Assembly (NCBI GenBank): GCA_964611805.1
Contig: CAZTBG010000002.1
Span: forward strand, 1 to 63,026
Source of the DNA: W589 sp964611805
Lineage (GTDB): Bacteria; Chloroflexota; Dehalococcoidia; Dehalococcoidales; Fen-1064
Direction: 5' to 3'
Length of the DNA: 63,026 nucleotides
The notes beneath the pieces are model-generated. The model did no database searches. It saw nothing but the letters and a program-made list of their open reading frames with translations, and had not been told where the DNA came from. Below, piece after piece: positions 34,388 through 42,944 of this stretch. The position numbers were made by a program, and so were the translations under genes. The first letter of the stretch is position 1. The number at the start of each line of letters is the position of its first letter.

Positions 34388-34792
34388 ATGAGGATGCAAG
34401 ACAAGGCTAAAATACTGATTGTTGACGATGATGTTGACTTCGCAGAATCCGTTAAGACTATCCTTGAGGCTAAGCCTTATAATGTAATTGTTGCCACTCA
34501 GGGGGACGAGGGACTGCAAAAGGCAAGGAATGAGAATCCGGACCTTATTCTACTGGATGTGATAATGCCAGTGAAGGACGGATTTACAGCTGCCGAGCAG
34601 CTCAAGAAAGACCCCGAACTTTCCAAGATACCCGTAATAATGCTCACGGCTTTTTCGGCCAAAGGTGGGGAGACTTCAATTCCAAGAAGTCGGGGGTACA
34701 CTCTTGAGACCGAAGATTATATTGAGAAACCGGTACGTCCTCAGGACCTGTTGGCAGCGGTGGAAAAAGCACTGCGAATAGCCTCTTCATGA
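34388..34792 (+). CDS. Response regulator receiver protein, stand-alone
   Basis: 134 residues, receiver only: VDDDVDF, phosphoacceptor Asp57 (LLDVIMPVKDG), LTAFSAK and IEKPVRPQDLL. It is close in architecture to the preceding receiver but divergent (~40% by eye). Two receivers plus one kinase hint at a branched or phosphorelay output with no DNA-binding partner nearby. Confidence 0.87.
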   Translation: MRMQDKAKILIVDDDVDFAESVKTILEAKPYNVIVATQGDEGLQKARNENPDLILLDVIMPVKDGFTAAEQLKKDPELSKIPVIMLTAFSAKGGETSIPRSRGYTLETEDYIEKPVRPQDLLAAVEKALRIASS

Positions 34793-35004
34793 TCGAGAAC
34801 CGTTCTTAACTGCATAAACACAGCTATATAAGTCTACCTGTGGAGACTGTACCACAGACTGTGGCTAGTACGCCATAGGCGAGACGTGTAAAGAATGGAC
34901 ACCAAGTTTTTCAGTGGTATAAGCTAATAGAAATTTGGAGCATTTTCCTACTAAGTAAACATTGTTTAAGTAGTCCCGAATAATTATCCGGCAATATATA
35001 AAAG

Positions 35005-35030
35005 GCATCCCTGCCGCTGGGATGCTTTTT
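35005..35030 (+). terminator. Rho-independent terminator
   Basis: GCATCCC (35005-35011) pairs with GGGATGC (35019-35025), 7-nt loop, then TTTTT. It ends the 28.5-34.8 kb NADH/MetVF/two-component operon about 210 bp after the last stop. Confidence 0.8.
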
Positions 35031-35317
35031 ATTACCCTTTTCTTTCATTCTCTTTTGGCGGATTACCCACATACTAGCTAGCCCTTGAAATTTGACCTTA
35101 TGACTTATTGTTATGGACCCCTATGGTGAATTAGGTCGGTTATTTGATATATGGGAATATGCGTATAACATGGATTATACGTGGTGAGTTGAGGTAAGGT
35201 CAGGTGTGCGCTGACAATTATGGGTAAGCCAACTCTTGCTAGGATCGCTATTTATACAGAAGAGACTATCTTAAGTAGCTATAGTATAACTAAAATCTTA
35301 GTAAAACATTAGGTTCA

Positions 35318-35437
35318 TTGAATCTATCAACGGCAATAATAGACCAACAGCTCGACCGGGTTTTACCTATTAGCCAACAATTGGAAGCTCAAATGTGTGA
35401 AATTGGGTTCGTAAATACACATTCCGATGCTTTGTAG
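35318..35437 (+). pseudogene. Decayed paralogue of the 35896-36153 small protein
   Basis: A 39-codon stretch (TTG to TAG) contains STAIIDQQLDRVL, aligning to STVAIHEELDRVL at the N-terminus of the 85-residue protein encoded 460 bp downstream; the shared DNA CGACCGGGTTTTA/AGACCGGGTTTTA supports duplication. The remainder has diverged and is truncated. Confidence 0.45.
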
Positions 35438-35895
35438 TCTGGATTATTACCACAACCGCGTACTTCTTCCAGAGATGGACGATTACCTCATCGTCTTGGA
35501 AGGTAAAAGCAGGACATTGGGATAATCAACTAGCCTCACATGCACTTGATTGTCACAATTTAGTATCATGTGGACTATCATTCACCCCGACTTTCGGTGT
35601 TACCAAAGTGTAATTTGAAACATTCCTGACCCTCGGATTCAAATGTTTAGGCATTTCAGGCAAGTCAGATTTAACCACGTAGTCACCAAACCTAAGTCAG
35701 TATACCCTTTTTTTCATTCTGGCCACGTGGGATAATCTCAGATAGTTAACCTTACTAAAGTACCATTACTTTACTATCATACAGGGTATATACGTAAGTA
35801 CTGCTTTTAAAGATTAGGACTAATCTGAATACGATTCATATACACACCTTCTGATACAAAACAATGAGAATTTCTATTTACAGGGAGAGATTATC

Positions 35896-36153
35896 GTGAC
35901 AAGAGACGGAATGAAATCCACTGTAGCAATTCATGAAGAACTAGACCGGGTTTTAACCCAGGTAGAGCTGGAGGACTACCTTTCAATGGCATCCCAGGCT
36001 ATGGAGATATACGAGATGTTTGATAAGGCTGATGCCATCGGCTCGGATTACGGCCAGGGTTATCAGGATGGATTCTGGACAGGACATAAGCTCGACGCGA
36101 AATATCAACTGGCCAAAATGGAGTCTATTGAAGAGAAGCTCTCGATTTTTTAG
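35896..36153 (+). CDS. Small hypothetical protein
   Basis: 85 residues from GTG with AGGGAGAG at ~35881-35889. Soluble, acidic and helical (EELDRVLTQVELEDYLSMAS, AMEIYEMFDK) with a C-terminal segment GYQDGFWTGHKLDAKYQLAK. No family is recognised. A partial relative lies upstream, and the 36205-36423 product has a similar helical YxxG…L motif, so this may be a small family linked to the ArlH-like ATPase downstream. Confidence 0.6.
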   Translation: MTRDGMKSTVAIHEELDRVLTQVELEDYLSMASQAMEIYEMFDKADAIGSDYGQGYQDGFWTGHKLDAKYQLAKMESIEEKLSIF

Positions 36154-36204
36154 AGCAATGCGGATACTGGATGTTATCTATGTAGTGCTACATGAGATAC
36201 CACA

Positions 36205-36423
36205 ATGTTGATAAGTAGGGGGAAATACCATAGCGATATCAATGCCGCTTATACAAGAGGGCTTGAGCAGGGCTTCGAACTATCACGAAAGCTAAAACGA
36301 ATTCGTGAGGGAAAAAACCAGGAGTCTTCTTCCCCACTTGATATGAATAAATCGGAAGAATCGTCACTATTACTGCAGCAACTGATTGATATCGCTGAAC
36401 GTAAAGTGATCAAATTGAGATGA
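36205..36423 (+). CDS. Small hypothetical protein
   Basis: 72 residues. Basic, helical: INAAYTRGLEQGFELSRKLK, then EESSLLLQQLIDIAERKVIK. The AYTRGLEQGFELSRKL stretch resembles GYQDGFWTGHKL of the preceding small protein. No ribosome site precedes the ATG at 36205, so the start is uncertain. No known domain. Confidence 0.5.
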   Translation: MLISRGKYHSDINAAYTRGLEQGFELSRKLKRIREGKNQESSSPLDMNKSEESSLLLQQLIDIAERKVIKLR

Positions 36424-36531
36424 ACTATTATTCAACGTTCAAGGAATATGCGATAGGCGAGTACCAGATTACGGCATGCGCACTAGGAAGCGTGACTGCT
36501 TCATTACAGCCTCAGCATTAGGAGAGTTTAT

Positions 36532-37239
36532 ATGGCAAAACTGTCGAAGTATACCGGTCTAATATCTACTGGAAATGATGAGCTTGACAAGAAAATGGGG
36601 GGAGGGATACCACCTAACTCTCTCAGTCTGATAGAGGGACAGCCGGATTCGGGGAAATCTGTCCTGTCACAGCAGATGATATGGGGTTCTCTCAGAAACG
36701 GATGCAAGGTAGCCATCTTCACCACGGAGAACTCTGTGAGGAGCCTCATCACACAAATGAAGAGCCTGAATCTTAGCATCCTGGATTATTACCTACTCTC
36801 CAGACTATATATCTATCCTATAGATGCTAAAAAATCAGCGGGCGGCATGAATACCGGACTAATTCCCATGATTCAAAATTGTGCCTTGGAAGGTTTTAAC
36901 TTGGTGGTTGTTGACTCTATTACTTACTATGCTACTCATGTCACTATTACTGAGCTGATTACCTTTTTCGAGGACATGAAAGCTCTAACCAGTAAAGGAC
37001 TGAGTATCATTTGCAGCGTTCACCCCTATGCCTTTGATGAGAGTACACTTATCAGAGTAGGAGCCATGTGTGACGCTCACCTGAGGCTACGCATTGAGAC
37101 CATGGGGACTAAGTTGGCAAAAATTCTGGAGGTAGCCAAGATACGCGGCGCTGCCCAGAAGACAGGCAACGTAATCACGTTTGACGTCGAACCAAATTGG
37201 GGCATCAAGGTTATACCATATGCCAAGGCGAGGGCCTAG
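36532..37239 (+). CDS. ArlH/KaiC-like RecA-fold ATPase
   Basis: 235 residues. Starts GNDELDKKMGGGIPPNSLSL like archaellum ArlH (FlaH) and KaiC; Walker A is GQPDSGKS (~51-58), Walker B LVVVDSIT, with TTENSVRSLITQM between. A single RecA domain. ArlH drives archaellum assembly with ArlI/ArlJ, none of which is in the window, so here it may be a signalling KaiC-like ATPase. It follows two small proteins and two stand-alone receivers. Confidence 0.78.
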   Translation: MAKLSKYTGLISTGNDELDKKMGGGIPPNSLSLIEGQPDSGKSVLSQQMIWGSLRNGCKVAIFTTENSVRSLITQMKSLNLSILDYYLLSRLYIYPIDAKKSAGGMNTGLIPMIQNCALEGFNLVVVDSITYYATHVTITELITFFEDMKALTSKGLSIICSVHPYAFDESTLIRVGAMCDAHLRLRIETMGTKLAKILEVAKIRGAAQKTGNVITFDVEPNWGIKVIPYAKARA

Positions 37240-37456
37240 AAGCAGCCACGCTTCCCTAATGCTTAGACAGGGTATTCACCCTTAGATAGTGTATGAATGG
37301 TTAAGCCATGCCATTATCCAAATCACTCTTTAAACATATAGTCACGTTGCCCCGAGATCCGCTCCAACTGTTCTCATTAATACGTATAATTGCACTTATA
37401 CGCGTGGATTCAGGCATTTTGCCAGTCATCTTTTAGACTCTCGCCTCACACAAAGC

Positions 37457-37990
37457 CTACGGTAACGTTGAAACCGCGATCTTGAACAACTCATCCCTTG
37501 AGAACTGATTGCTGGAATAGAGCCGCAAGGTAGAACTCGGGAACTGGTCAGTACCGTACTCCCACCACAGCACGTATTTACCGTCCTTATCTTCGAGCCG
37601 ACCGCCCACCTCTGGGACGGATTGTGCCCAAGGCATCTTGAGGCCAAGGCCAAGCTCATGCCAGCCAATGTTCAGTACGAGGCGGCAGGTAAACTGTTTG
37701 CCTTGCCATCGTACCGCCTGGTCGGAGATCAACAACCAAATTTGAGTCACCTGAGGACTGCTGTTCGGCGATTCATAGTAATACACTTCTCTTACCTCGT
37801 AGCCCAGCGGTAGATAAGCTGGCATTGGTAATTTGGTACTTAATAAGAATCCAAGCTTTGGAATGGTGGTCTTCTGCCAGCCGCTCTCAAGCTGGTCAGA
37901 CAAAGAAGGGCCAGAATAAACAGGCTTTTCCTGAGAGGTTGTGCACCCGGTGGTGAGTACCAACAGCATAGGAATCATGGTTGAACACAA
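37457..37990 (-). CDS. Putative lipoprotein, start probably frameshifted
   Basis: 177 residues as read from TTG 37990. Lipobox LVLTTGC near the N-terminus; mature part SLSDQLESGWQKTTIPKL, PLGYEVREVYYYESP, then a beta-rich segment. Upstream, ATG 38006 (MKILKI…) is in another frame and would supply the missing positively charged signal start, so a one-base error or indel near 37990 is likely. No family recognised. It points away from the lipoprotein island to its right. Confidence 0.6.
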   Translation of the reverse strand: MCSTMIPMLLVLTTGCTTSQEKPVYSGPSLSDQLESGWQKTTIPKLGFLLSTKLPMPAYLPLGYEVREVYYYESPNSSPQVTQIWLLISDQAVRWQGKQFTCRLVLNIGWHELGLGLKMPWAQSVPEVGGRLEDKDGKYVLWWEYGTDQFPSSTLRLYSSNQFSRDELFKIAVSTLP

Positions 37991-38006
37991 TCTTTAGAAT
38001 CTTCAT

Positions 38007-38407
38007 GGTTTTCCCCTAGGCTTGGTTCTCTATTATACTCTATATATTTATAATATATACTCTTGCTTTCAGACCTCGAATAATCTGATGTTCTCTGTGT
38101 TGCTCTACATTTCATTACACGAAATAGCGTAGTGTGCGGCACTACTTTTAAGCTAGAGAGTCACTCGTTCGGGCGTGTAATTGCAGTTAAACGCTAATCC
38201 AAATTGCACAAACCTCGGTTTTAGTATATCGATGCATTACGAGCATACCAGATAGGGGTGCAGACACTCTAAGGGAGATACCAATATATTCTTTGACAGA
38301 TGGACTAACTACTGCTACAATCTGGACGGATACGTTACAGTAAAGAAATTTAAAGAAAGGCCTCGAATCAATACCTTGACTGAGAATCGCTGAATCGGGA
38401 TAAAGAG
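38007..38407. other. Intergenic AT-rich promoter region
   Basis: Divergent spacer between two lipoprotein genes. It contains a TATATATTTATAATATATA-like AT tract near 38041-38060 but no pair of hexamers that I trust. Confidence 0.35.
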
Positions 38408-39181
38408 ATGGGCATGAGATGGCTATCTTTGTCGGTCCTTCTATTATTAGCTACACTCGCCTTCCCCATGGGTGGATGCAGTAAGCAGGATGAAACGACT
38501 GAGACATCTCCAGGTAACGCAGCGCCATCTACAAGCGGGATGACATGGGAAGAACTTGAAGTACGGATTGCCAGTGGAAGAGCAATAGCAGAAGAAATAA
38601 TAAACCTGATACCCGAGAATAGGGTCTGGCTACCACCCGTGCCTCCGGTAGGCGGAGAAAAGGTGCGCCTATTGACAGCCGAAGAAAAGAATAGAATCCT
38701 CCAGATAGCCATGTCTTTTGCTCCGGTACTTGAAGCCCAGGGATACACAGATGTATCAAGTGTGGACGAACGCGATTATTTCTGGAAGTCATATGGTAAT
38801 GAGGAAGCTGTAGATGTTAGTAATACATATATGGAAAAACGGGGTATAAGCCAGAAGCTCGATGAATACATGGGGGATAAATGCTACCCCGGAGTTTTTC
38901 TTCTATTCCGTACTCAATATGAAAACTATGCCTACGCGGCAATGTATATCACCGTCAACCCAGAGCAGGAGAGCGTGATATATGTTGATGGATTCGTCGA
39001 AGCTATTGATTTACCGCCAGGGTATGAATCATCTGGCATAAACCCGAAATCATTTACCTTAGATGGGAATAACCTCCTCAGTCCTCTAAATCCAAATTAT
39101 GACCCCAGCGGGATTTGGGGTGGTGAAGGGACTCGCTTTGGCCCTCCCTGGGACTACAGTAATACTGTCCCTGGGGAATAG
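38408..39181 (+). CDS. Lipoprotein of unknown function
   Basis: 257 residues. Signal WLSLSVLLLLATLAFP with lipobox MGGC; mature protein starts CSKQDETTETSPGN. Residues ~80-130 (RLLTAEEKNRILQIAMS, YWKSYG-like YFWKSYGNEEA) and a beta-rich C-terminus (YAYAAMYITVNPEQESVIYVD as two parts) are visible. No domain is recognised. First gene of the 38-49 kb lipoprotein island. Confidence 0.72.
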   Translation: MGMRWLSLSVLLLLATLAFPMGGCSKQDETTETSPGNAAPSTSGMTWEELEVRIASGRAIAEEIINLIPENRVWLPPVPPVGGEKVRLLTAEEKNRILQIAMSFAPVLEAQGYTDVSSVDERDYFWKSYGNEEAVDVSNTYMEKRGISQKLDEYMGDKCYPGVFLLFRTQYENYAYAAMYITVNPEQESVIYVDGFVEAIDLPPGYESSGINPKSFTLDGNNLLSPLNPNYDPSGIWGGEGTRFGPPWDYSNTVPGE

Positions 39182-39347
39182 AGTCATCTTTACAAGAAGA
39201 CCACTGATGCTGTGTTGTATTTACATATCCCTGCCGTTGTCAGTCACAATCACTCAGCATGTTAATTATCTGGCAGGTACCAATTAAAAATACCTGAGTA
39301 AGAATGACTATTTACACTCCCTCTAGTTTTACTTTGGAATGTGAGAA

Positions 39348-39479
39348 GTGAAACAGCAATTGAGATTCTACGTAATAGTTCTAGTCGTCATCCTGTCGAC
39401 GAGTGCCATATTCATCGCTGGCTGTAGCTGTCTGCACCAAGCTGGCCAGCCATATGATCTGAAGTACCCGGCCACCTGA
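39348..39479 (+). CDS. Very small lipoprotein
   Basis: 43 residues from GTG. A complete signal peptide KQQLRFYVIVLVVILSTSAI with lipobox IAGC and a short mature tail CSCLHQAGQPYDLKYPAT. Extremely short mature part is typical of entericidin-like or membrane micro-lipoproteins. It lies 30 bp before a membrane protein gene. Confidence 0.5.
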   Translation: MKQQLRFYVIVLVVILSTSAIFIAGCSCLHQAGQPYDLKYPAT

Positions 39480-39508
39480 TCCAACATGTACAAGAGGAGA
39501 AAACGGAT

Positions 39509-40012
39509 GTGAAGCTGTCTGTTACTCAGATAGTATTAGGAATTCTTATCGTACTAGCTGCCTGCTATATCGTCTGGTGGATGATATTCGGCGTAACGGA
39601 GCTACTAAACTTGAAAATACTCAACGAAAGCGGTGCGATGGTAGCAGATTATACTCCCGAATATGAAGCTCTTTTCCCTATTGCTAGATATGCTTCCTGC
39701 CTGTTATTGGGGCTTGGATTGGTGGTGCTGGTCAATGGGGTTTTATGGAAGAAAGTTGAAAATAAAACGAAACAAGCCATTGTTCAGATTGCTGCTGGTG
39801 CCTTAACATTTGCTTTATCCGCTTTTATTTTGATATGTGGGTATTCATTTGATTATATCGTAGCCATAGAGGGTGGCCCCATATTAGACTTAGGCTGTGC
39901 AAGGGTATGCACCTTTCTTACTTCTCTACTAGGGCTGGCAGCGTTCGGAGTAGGCATAGCCCAATTTAATTTATTAGTGCGAGGAAAAAGACACTCCATG
40001 AAATCAATTTAG
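39509..40012 (+). CDS. Four-helix membrane protein
   Basis: 167 residues from GTG, with AAGAGGAG upstream. Four membrane helices: ~7-29 (IVLGILIVLAACYIVWWMIF), ~60-82, ~92-115 and ~133-155. The loop between helices 1 and 2 is acidic. No family is recognised. Function unknown. Confidence 0.68.
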   Translation: MKLSVTQIVLGILIVLAACYIVWWMIFGVTELLNLKILNESGAMVADYTPEYEALFPIARYASCLLLGLGLVVLVNGVLWKKVENKTKQAIVQIAAGALTFALSAFILICGYSFDYIVAIEGGPILDLGCARVCTFLTSLLGLAAFGVGIAQFNLLVRGKRHSMKSI

Positions 40013-40049
40013 AGAAAGAGTCGTATTACCCCATCTCCACAGGCTATTC

Positions 40050-40184
40050 TTCGTCCTCGCCCAGCAGATAGATGCCGCCGGCAATATGCTATGGCCGGTC
40101 AACGGAGTGCTATTTGCGACAGGTGGGGCAAATTCCATCGCCTGTGATGGATACGGCGGCATCGTTGTCGCCTGGGGCGAATAG
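40050..40184 (+). pseudogene. Remnant with a YAQxID…LW repeat
   Basis: Forty-four codons ending in TAG read VLAQQIDAAGNMLWPVNG followed by IACDGYGGIVVAWGE. This is one unit of the repeat seen three times in the anti-sigma-type protein at 45327-46628 (YAQHIDAEGNLLWG). The upstream part is out of frame or missing, so a relative once stood here. Confidence 0.6.
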
Positions 40185-40276
40185 CGAAGGTCATATGTCC
40201 AAAGAATAAATACTGAAGATAATTTACTATGGGGGAACAAAAGGAATCAGGCTTAATCCATAAACGTGAGGGTGAA

Positions 40277-41680
40277 ATGAAAAATAGAAAAGTATTTTAC
40301 CTGGCCATGATTATATTGATAGCAGCTACAATTAGTTTGCCAGTTGGTTGCAGTAAAGAAACTGATAGAATTGTCGAAATTGATTGGGTTGATTTCATTA
40401 AGTTTAACGACATCACTTATCTTCGTACCGTCCAATCATTACCTTACTCCGAAGAAGAACTGGAATATTTTGACGAAATTCGGTTCAGAGTGGAGGGTAA
40501 CATCAACACCCCGGATTACGAGAGTAAAAATGGTGACGCCGCCTACCTCGATGAAGGAACTCGAATCTATTCTATAAGGGGCTACTCACCTGATTTCCGT
40601 CTGGTGGCCGAAACAGGGACGGAATTACTCCTTTTTGAAGCCGATACCAATCCCGCTGCCGAAACAGGGGCGGACCTGCTGGATATCGGAGGAAAGGTCG
40701 AATACATCGGGATTAACGACCCGGTTGACGGGAAAACCGAACTGGCTTCGATTACAGAGCCGGACCTGGTTTCCAGTCTGGTCGAGATGGTACTCGAAGC
40801 GGCGGTTGACCAGACTGTCCGCTCAAGTGGAACCCAGATTTTTATCGAATTTCATCTCAGGGATGGTACTAAGGTAAACCGCAGTTTCTGGGCTGGCACC
40901 GGAGAACTGCATAGAGGGATAATGCTTCCAGATGATTTCTGGGAGACAATAAAACCGCTCATTCCCGCCGCTCCCGGGCTTGACGGCACTCAATGGTCGC
41001 TGATTGAAATCAATGGAAAAGAAATCATTGAAGGTTCCTATATCAGCCTGTACTTCCGTAACGGGTCCGTGCAGGGCTTTGCCGGCTGCAACACCTATGG
41101 AGCAGGCTACTCCACTGAAGAACCCGGTATACTGGAAATTCAGATGCTCACTATGACTGCAATGGCCTGTTATTTCCCTCTAGGGGTGCTCGAACAGGAG
41201 GAGGAATATGTCGAGACCCTCAGTAATGGCGCCCACTATAGCATTACCTACAATGAACTGGAGATTTACGGTCCCGGTAATGAAAAACTGCTGGCATTTG
41301 AAAAGATACCGGAATACTCTATGAACCCTGCCGACCTTGTCGGCACGAGCTGGAAGCTTGTCTCAATGAACGGAGACCATGTTATCGAAGGCCTGTCCAT
41401 CACTCTCACCTTCGAAAGCGATAGTGAGGCCTCCGGGCGTGCCGGTTGTTTCGACTATGTGCTTCACTACACAGCCAGCGGTGATGATATCGGATGGGGA
41501 ATGACTACCAGAAGGGATGGCGAGCTTCCCCAGGAACTCGAGAGACAGGCCCTTAGGTATACCGATAGCGTAATGTGGGTCGCCAACTATCGCCTTACCT
41601 CAGACAGGCTGGAATTGCACACCTCAAAGGGAGATACACTGGTCTACGAACCTCTTGAAAATTCTGACGGAGTTGAATAA
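40277..41680 (+). CDS. Lipoprotein with two META/HslJ-like domains
   Basis: 467 residues from ATG 40277 (GAGGGTGA upstream); an in-frame ATG at 40229 would add a hydrophilic extension before the signal. Signal LAMIILIAATISLPVGC. Two META-type repeats: LDGTQWSLIEINGK with GFAGCNTYGA, and VGTSWKLVSMNGD with GRAGCFDYVL. META proteins are small outer-envelope lipoproteins, including heat-shock HslJ. The N-terminal half is unassigned. Confidence 0.78.
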   Translation: MKNRKVFYLAMIILIAATISLPVGCSKETDRIVEIDWVDFIKFNDITYLRTVQSLPYSEEELEYFDEIRFRVEGNINTPDYESKNGDAAYLDEGTRIYSIRGYSPDFRLVAETGTELLLFEADTNPAAETGADLLDIGGKVEYIGINDPVDGKTELASITEPDLVSSLVEMVLEAAVDQTVRSSGTQIFIEFHLRDGTKVNRSFWAGTGELHRGIMLPDDFWETIKPLIPAAPGLDGTQWSLIEINGKEIIEGSYISLYFRNGSVQGFAGCNTYGAGYSTEEPGILEIQMLTMTAMACYFPLGVLEQEEEYVETLSNGAHYSITYNELEIYGPGNEKLLAFEKIPEYSMNPADLVGTSWKLVSMNGDHVIEGLSITLTFESDSEASGRAGCFDYVLHYTASGDDIGWGMTTRRDGELPQELERQALRYTDSVMWVANYRLTSDRLELHTSKGDTLVYEPLENSDGVE

Positions 41681-41703
41681 AAATCCACAACAGGAGGTGA
41701 AAA

Positions 41704-42834
41704 ATGAAAAAACTAATCTCCATTATCATGCTGGCCCTGATGTTAGCAACTACTCTTATATCGCAAACAGGCTGTGGAAAAGAGGCAGAAGACTCAACGT
41801 CCGAATCAAACCGCTTCCTGGAGCTCTTGAGCATAGTACCGGTCAATGATAATACGCTCAAAGTAGTATATCTTAACGACAGAGAGTATTTTACGGCGAA
41901 AAAGGAGCAATATCCACAGATTCCGCTTGAGTATGCCATAGGTAAGGCTCAACTATTGACCGGAGGTCACTCTTACGATGCGGAAGAGTGGAAAGAGACG
42001 CTCACATTCACCCTCGAAGACGTCAAGCAGAGCATATATGCCGGTATCACTCCTTCTAATTATTACGAGGCGGTACGCGCAGATTTCAGTCGGGAAGAAG
42101 TTGATAATGCGATGAAAACCGGCCCGTTAAACGACATACTCGAGATAATGTCCTATCAAGGACATGAATTCTACAGCTGGGGCGGCGACAACGAAATGGA
42201 CTTTTCAAGGCACAGCAACGTGCGCTGGTTAGGACAGGGCCATAGACTGGCACTACTGGATGATTTCCTCTTCTGGGTTACCTGGACTGATGGCTTAAAG
42301 GAAATGATAGACAGCTACGACGATAGAATCGACTCGCTGGCCGACGTCGAAGAATACAAGCTGCTGGCAGACGGGCTTATAGAGCTCGATGTATGCAACG
42401 CGTTTTTCTCCACCCAGTCTCAATCACACAGCAGCATCACAGAATGGCTGCAGCAGGACCCCTCCTTTAATTATGAACAACCTGAGGTATACCAGCGTTT
42501 TCTTGAATCAATTGAGGAAACGGTCCGCCTGGAGCCTTACCAGGCGTTCGCCACCGGAGGCGGCCTCGATGAGCACGGCTTCTATATGGCGATAGTGCTG
42601 GTGAACCCTGACGACGAGGTTGCCCGGAGCAACGCAACTCTGCTTGAGCAACGAATCAATCAAACAGAGAGTGTATGGCGGGGCCTTCAATGGTCAGACC
42701 TTATTGAGAGCATGGAGATTCAGAGTGAAGGTCGACTTACTCTGGCCAGGCTTTACGGCCCTATTTGCGAGTACTGGACCTGGTTTAATATGTATGGTGA
42801 GAGTGGATATGAACCCCTACTCGTGTGGGAATAA
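41704..42834 (+). CDS. Lipoprotein with DUF-type helical domain
   Basis: 376 residues with AGGAGGTG directly upstream. Signal SIIMLALMLATTLISQTGC. The mature part is acidic and helical, with FTLEDVKQSIYAGITPSNYY, SYQGHEFYSWGGDNEMDFSR and VRWLGQGHRLALLDDFLFW as notable segments. No known family is recognised. Starts 20 bp after the META lipoprotein. Confidence 0.72.
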   Translation: MKKLISIIMLALMLATTLISQTGCGKEAEDSTSESNRFLELLSIVPVNDNTLKVVYLNDREYFTAKKEQYPQIPLEYAIGKAQLLTGGHSYDAEEWKETLTFTLEDVKQSIYAGITPSNYYEAVRADFSREEVDNAMKTGPLNDILEIMSYQGHEFYSWGGDNEMDFSRHSNVRWLGQGHRLALLDDFLFWVTWTDGLKEMIDSYDDRIDSLADVEEYKLLADGLIELDVCNAFFSTQSQSHSSITEWLQQDPSFNYEQPEVYQRFLESIEETVRLEPYQAFATGGGLDEHGFYMAIVLVNPDDEVARSNATLLEQRINQTESVWRGLQWSDLIESMEIQSEGRLTLARLYGPICEYWTWFNMYGESGYEPLLVWE

Positions 42835-42900
42835 CAATCACAAGATGTTAGGTCAAGAGAAAACTATAAGTCAGCTCTCCTCGTCAAGACAATAGCTGAT

Positions 42901-42921
42901 GGGCCAAGGAGGCCTTGGCCC
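42901..42921 (+). repeat. Inverted repeat GGGCCAAGG/CCTTGGCCC
   Basis: Perfect 9-bp arms separated by 3 bases, just before the next lipoprotein gene. There is no T tract, so it is either a weak attenuator or a binding site. Confidence 0.4.
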
Positions 42922-42944
42922 CCTGATACTCCTATAAAAAGGAG

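Larger units (their letters stand above)
34793..35895. other. Long intergenic region
   Basis: 1.1 kb without an intact gene. It holds one clear terminator (35005-35030) and a short remnant of the downstream small-protein family (35318-35437). The rest is AT-rich and I see no RNA gene. Confidence 0.5.

Noticed and set aside
36532..37239. Archaellum or bacterial flagellum locus
   Set aside because: Only an ArlH-like ATPase is present; no arlI, arlJ or archaellin genes are nearby.
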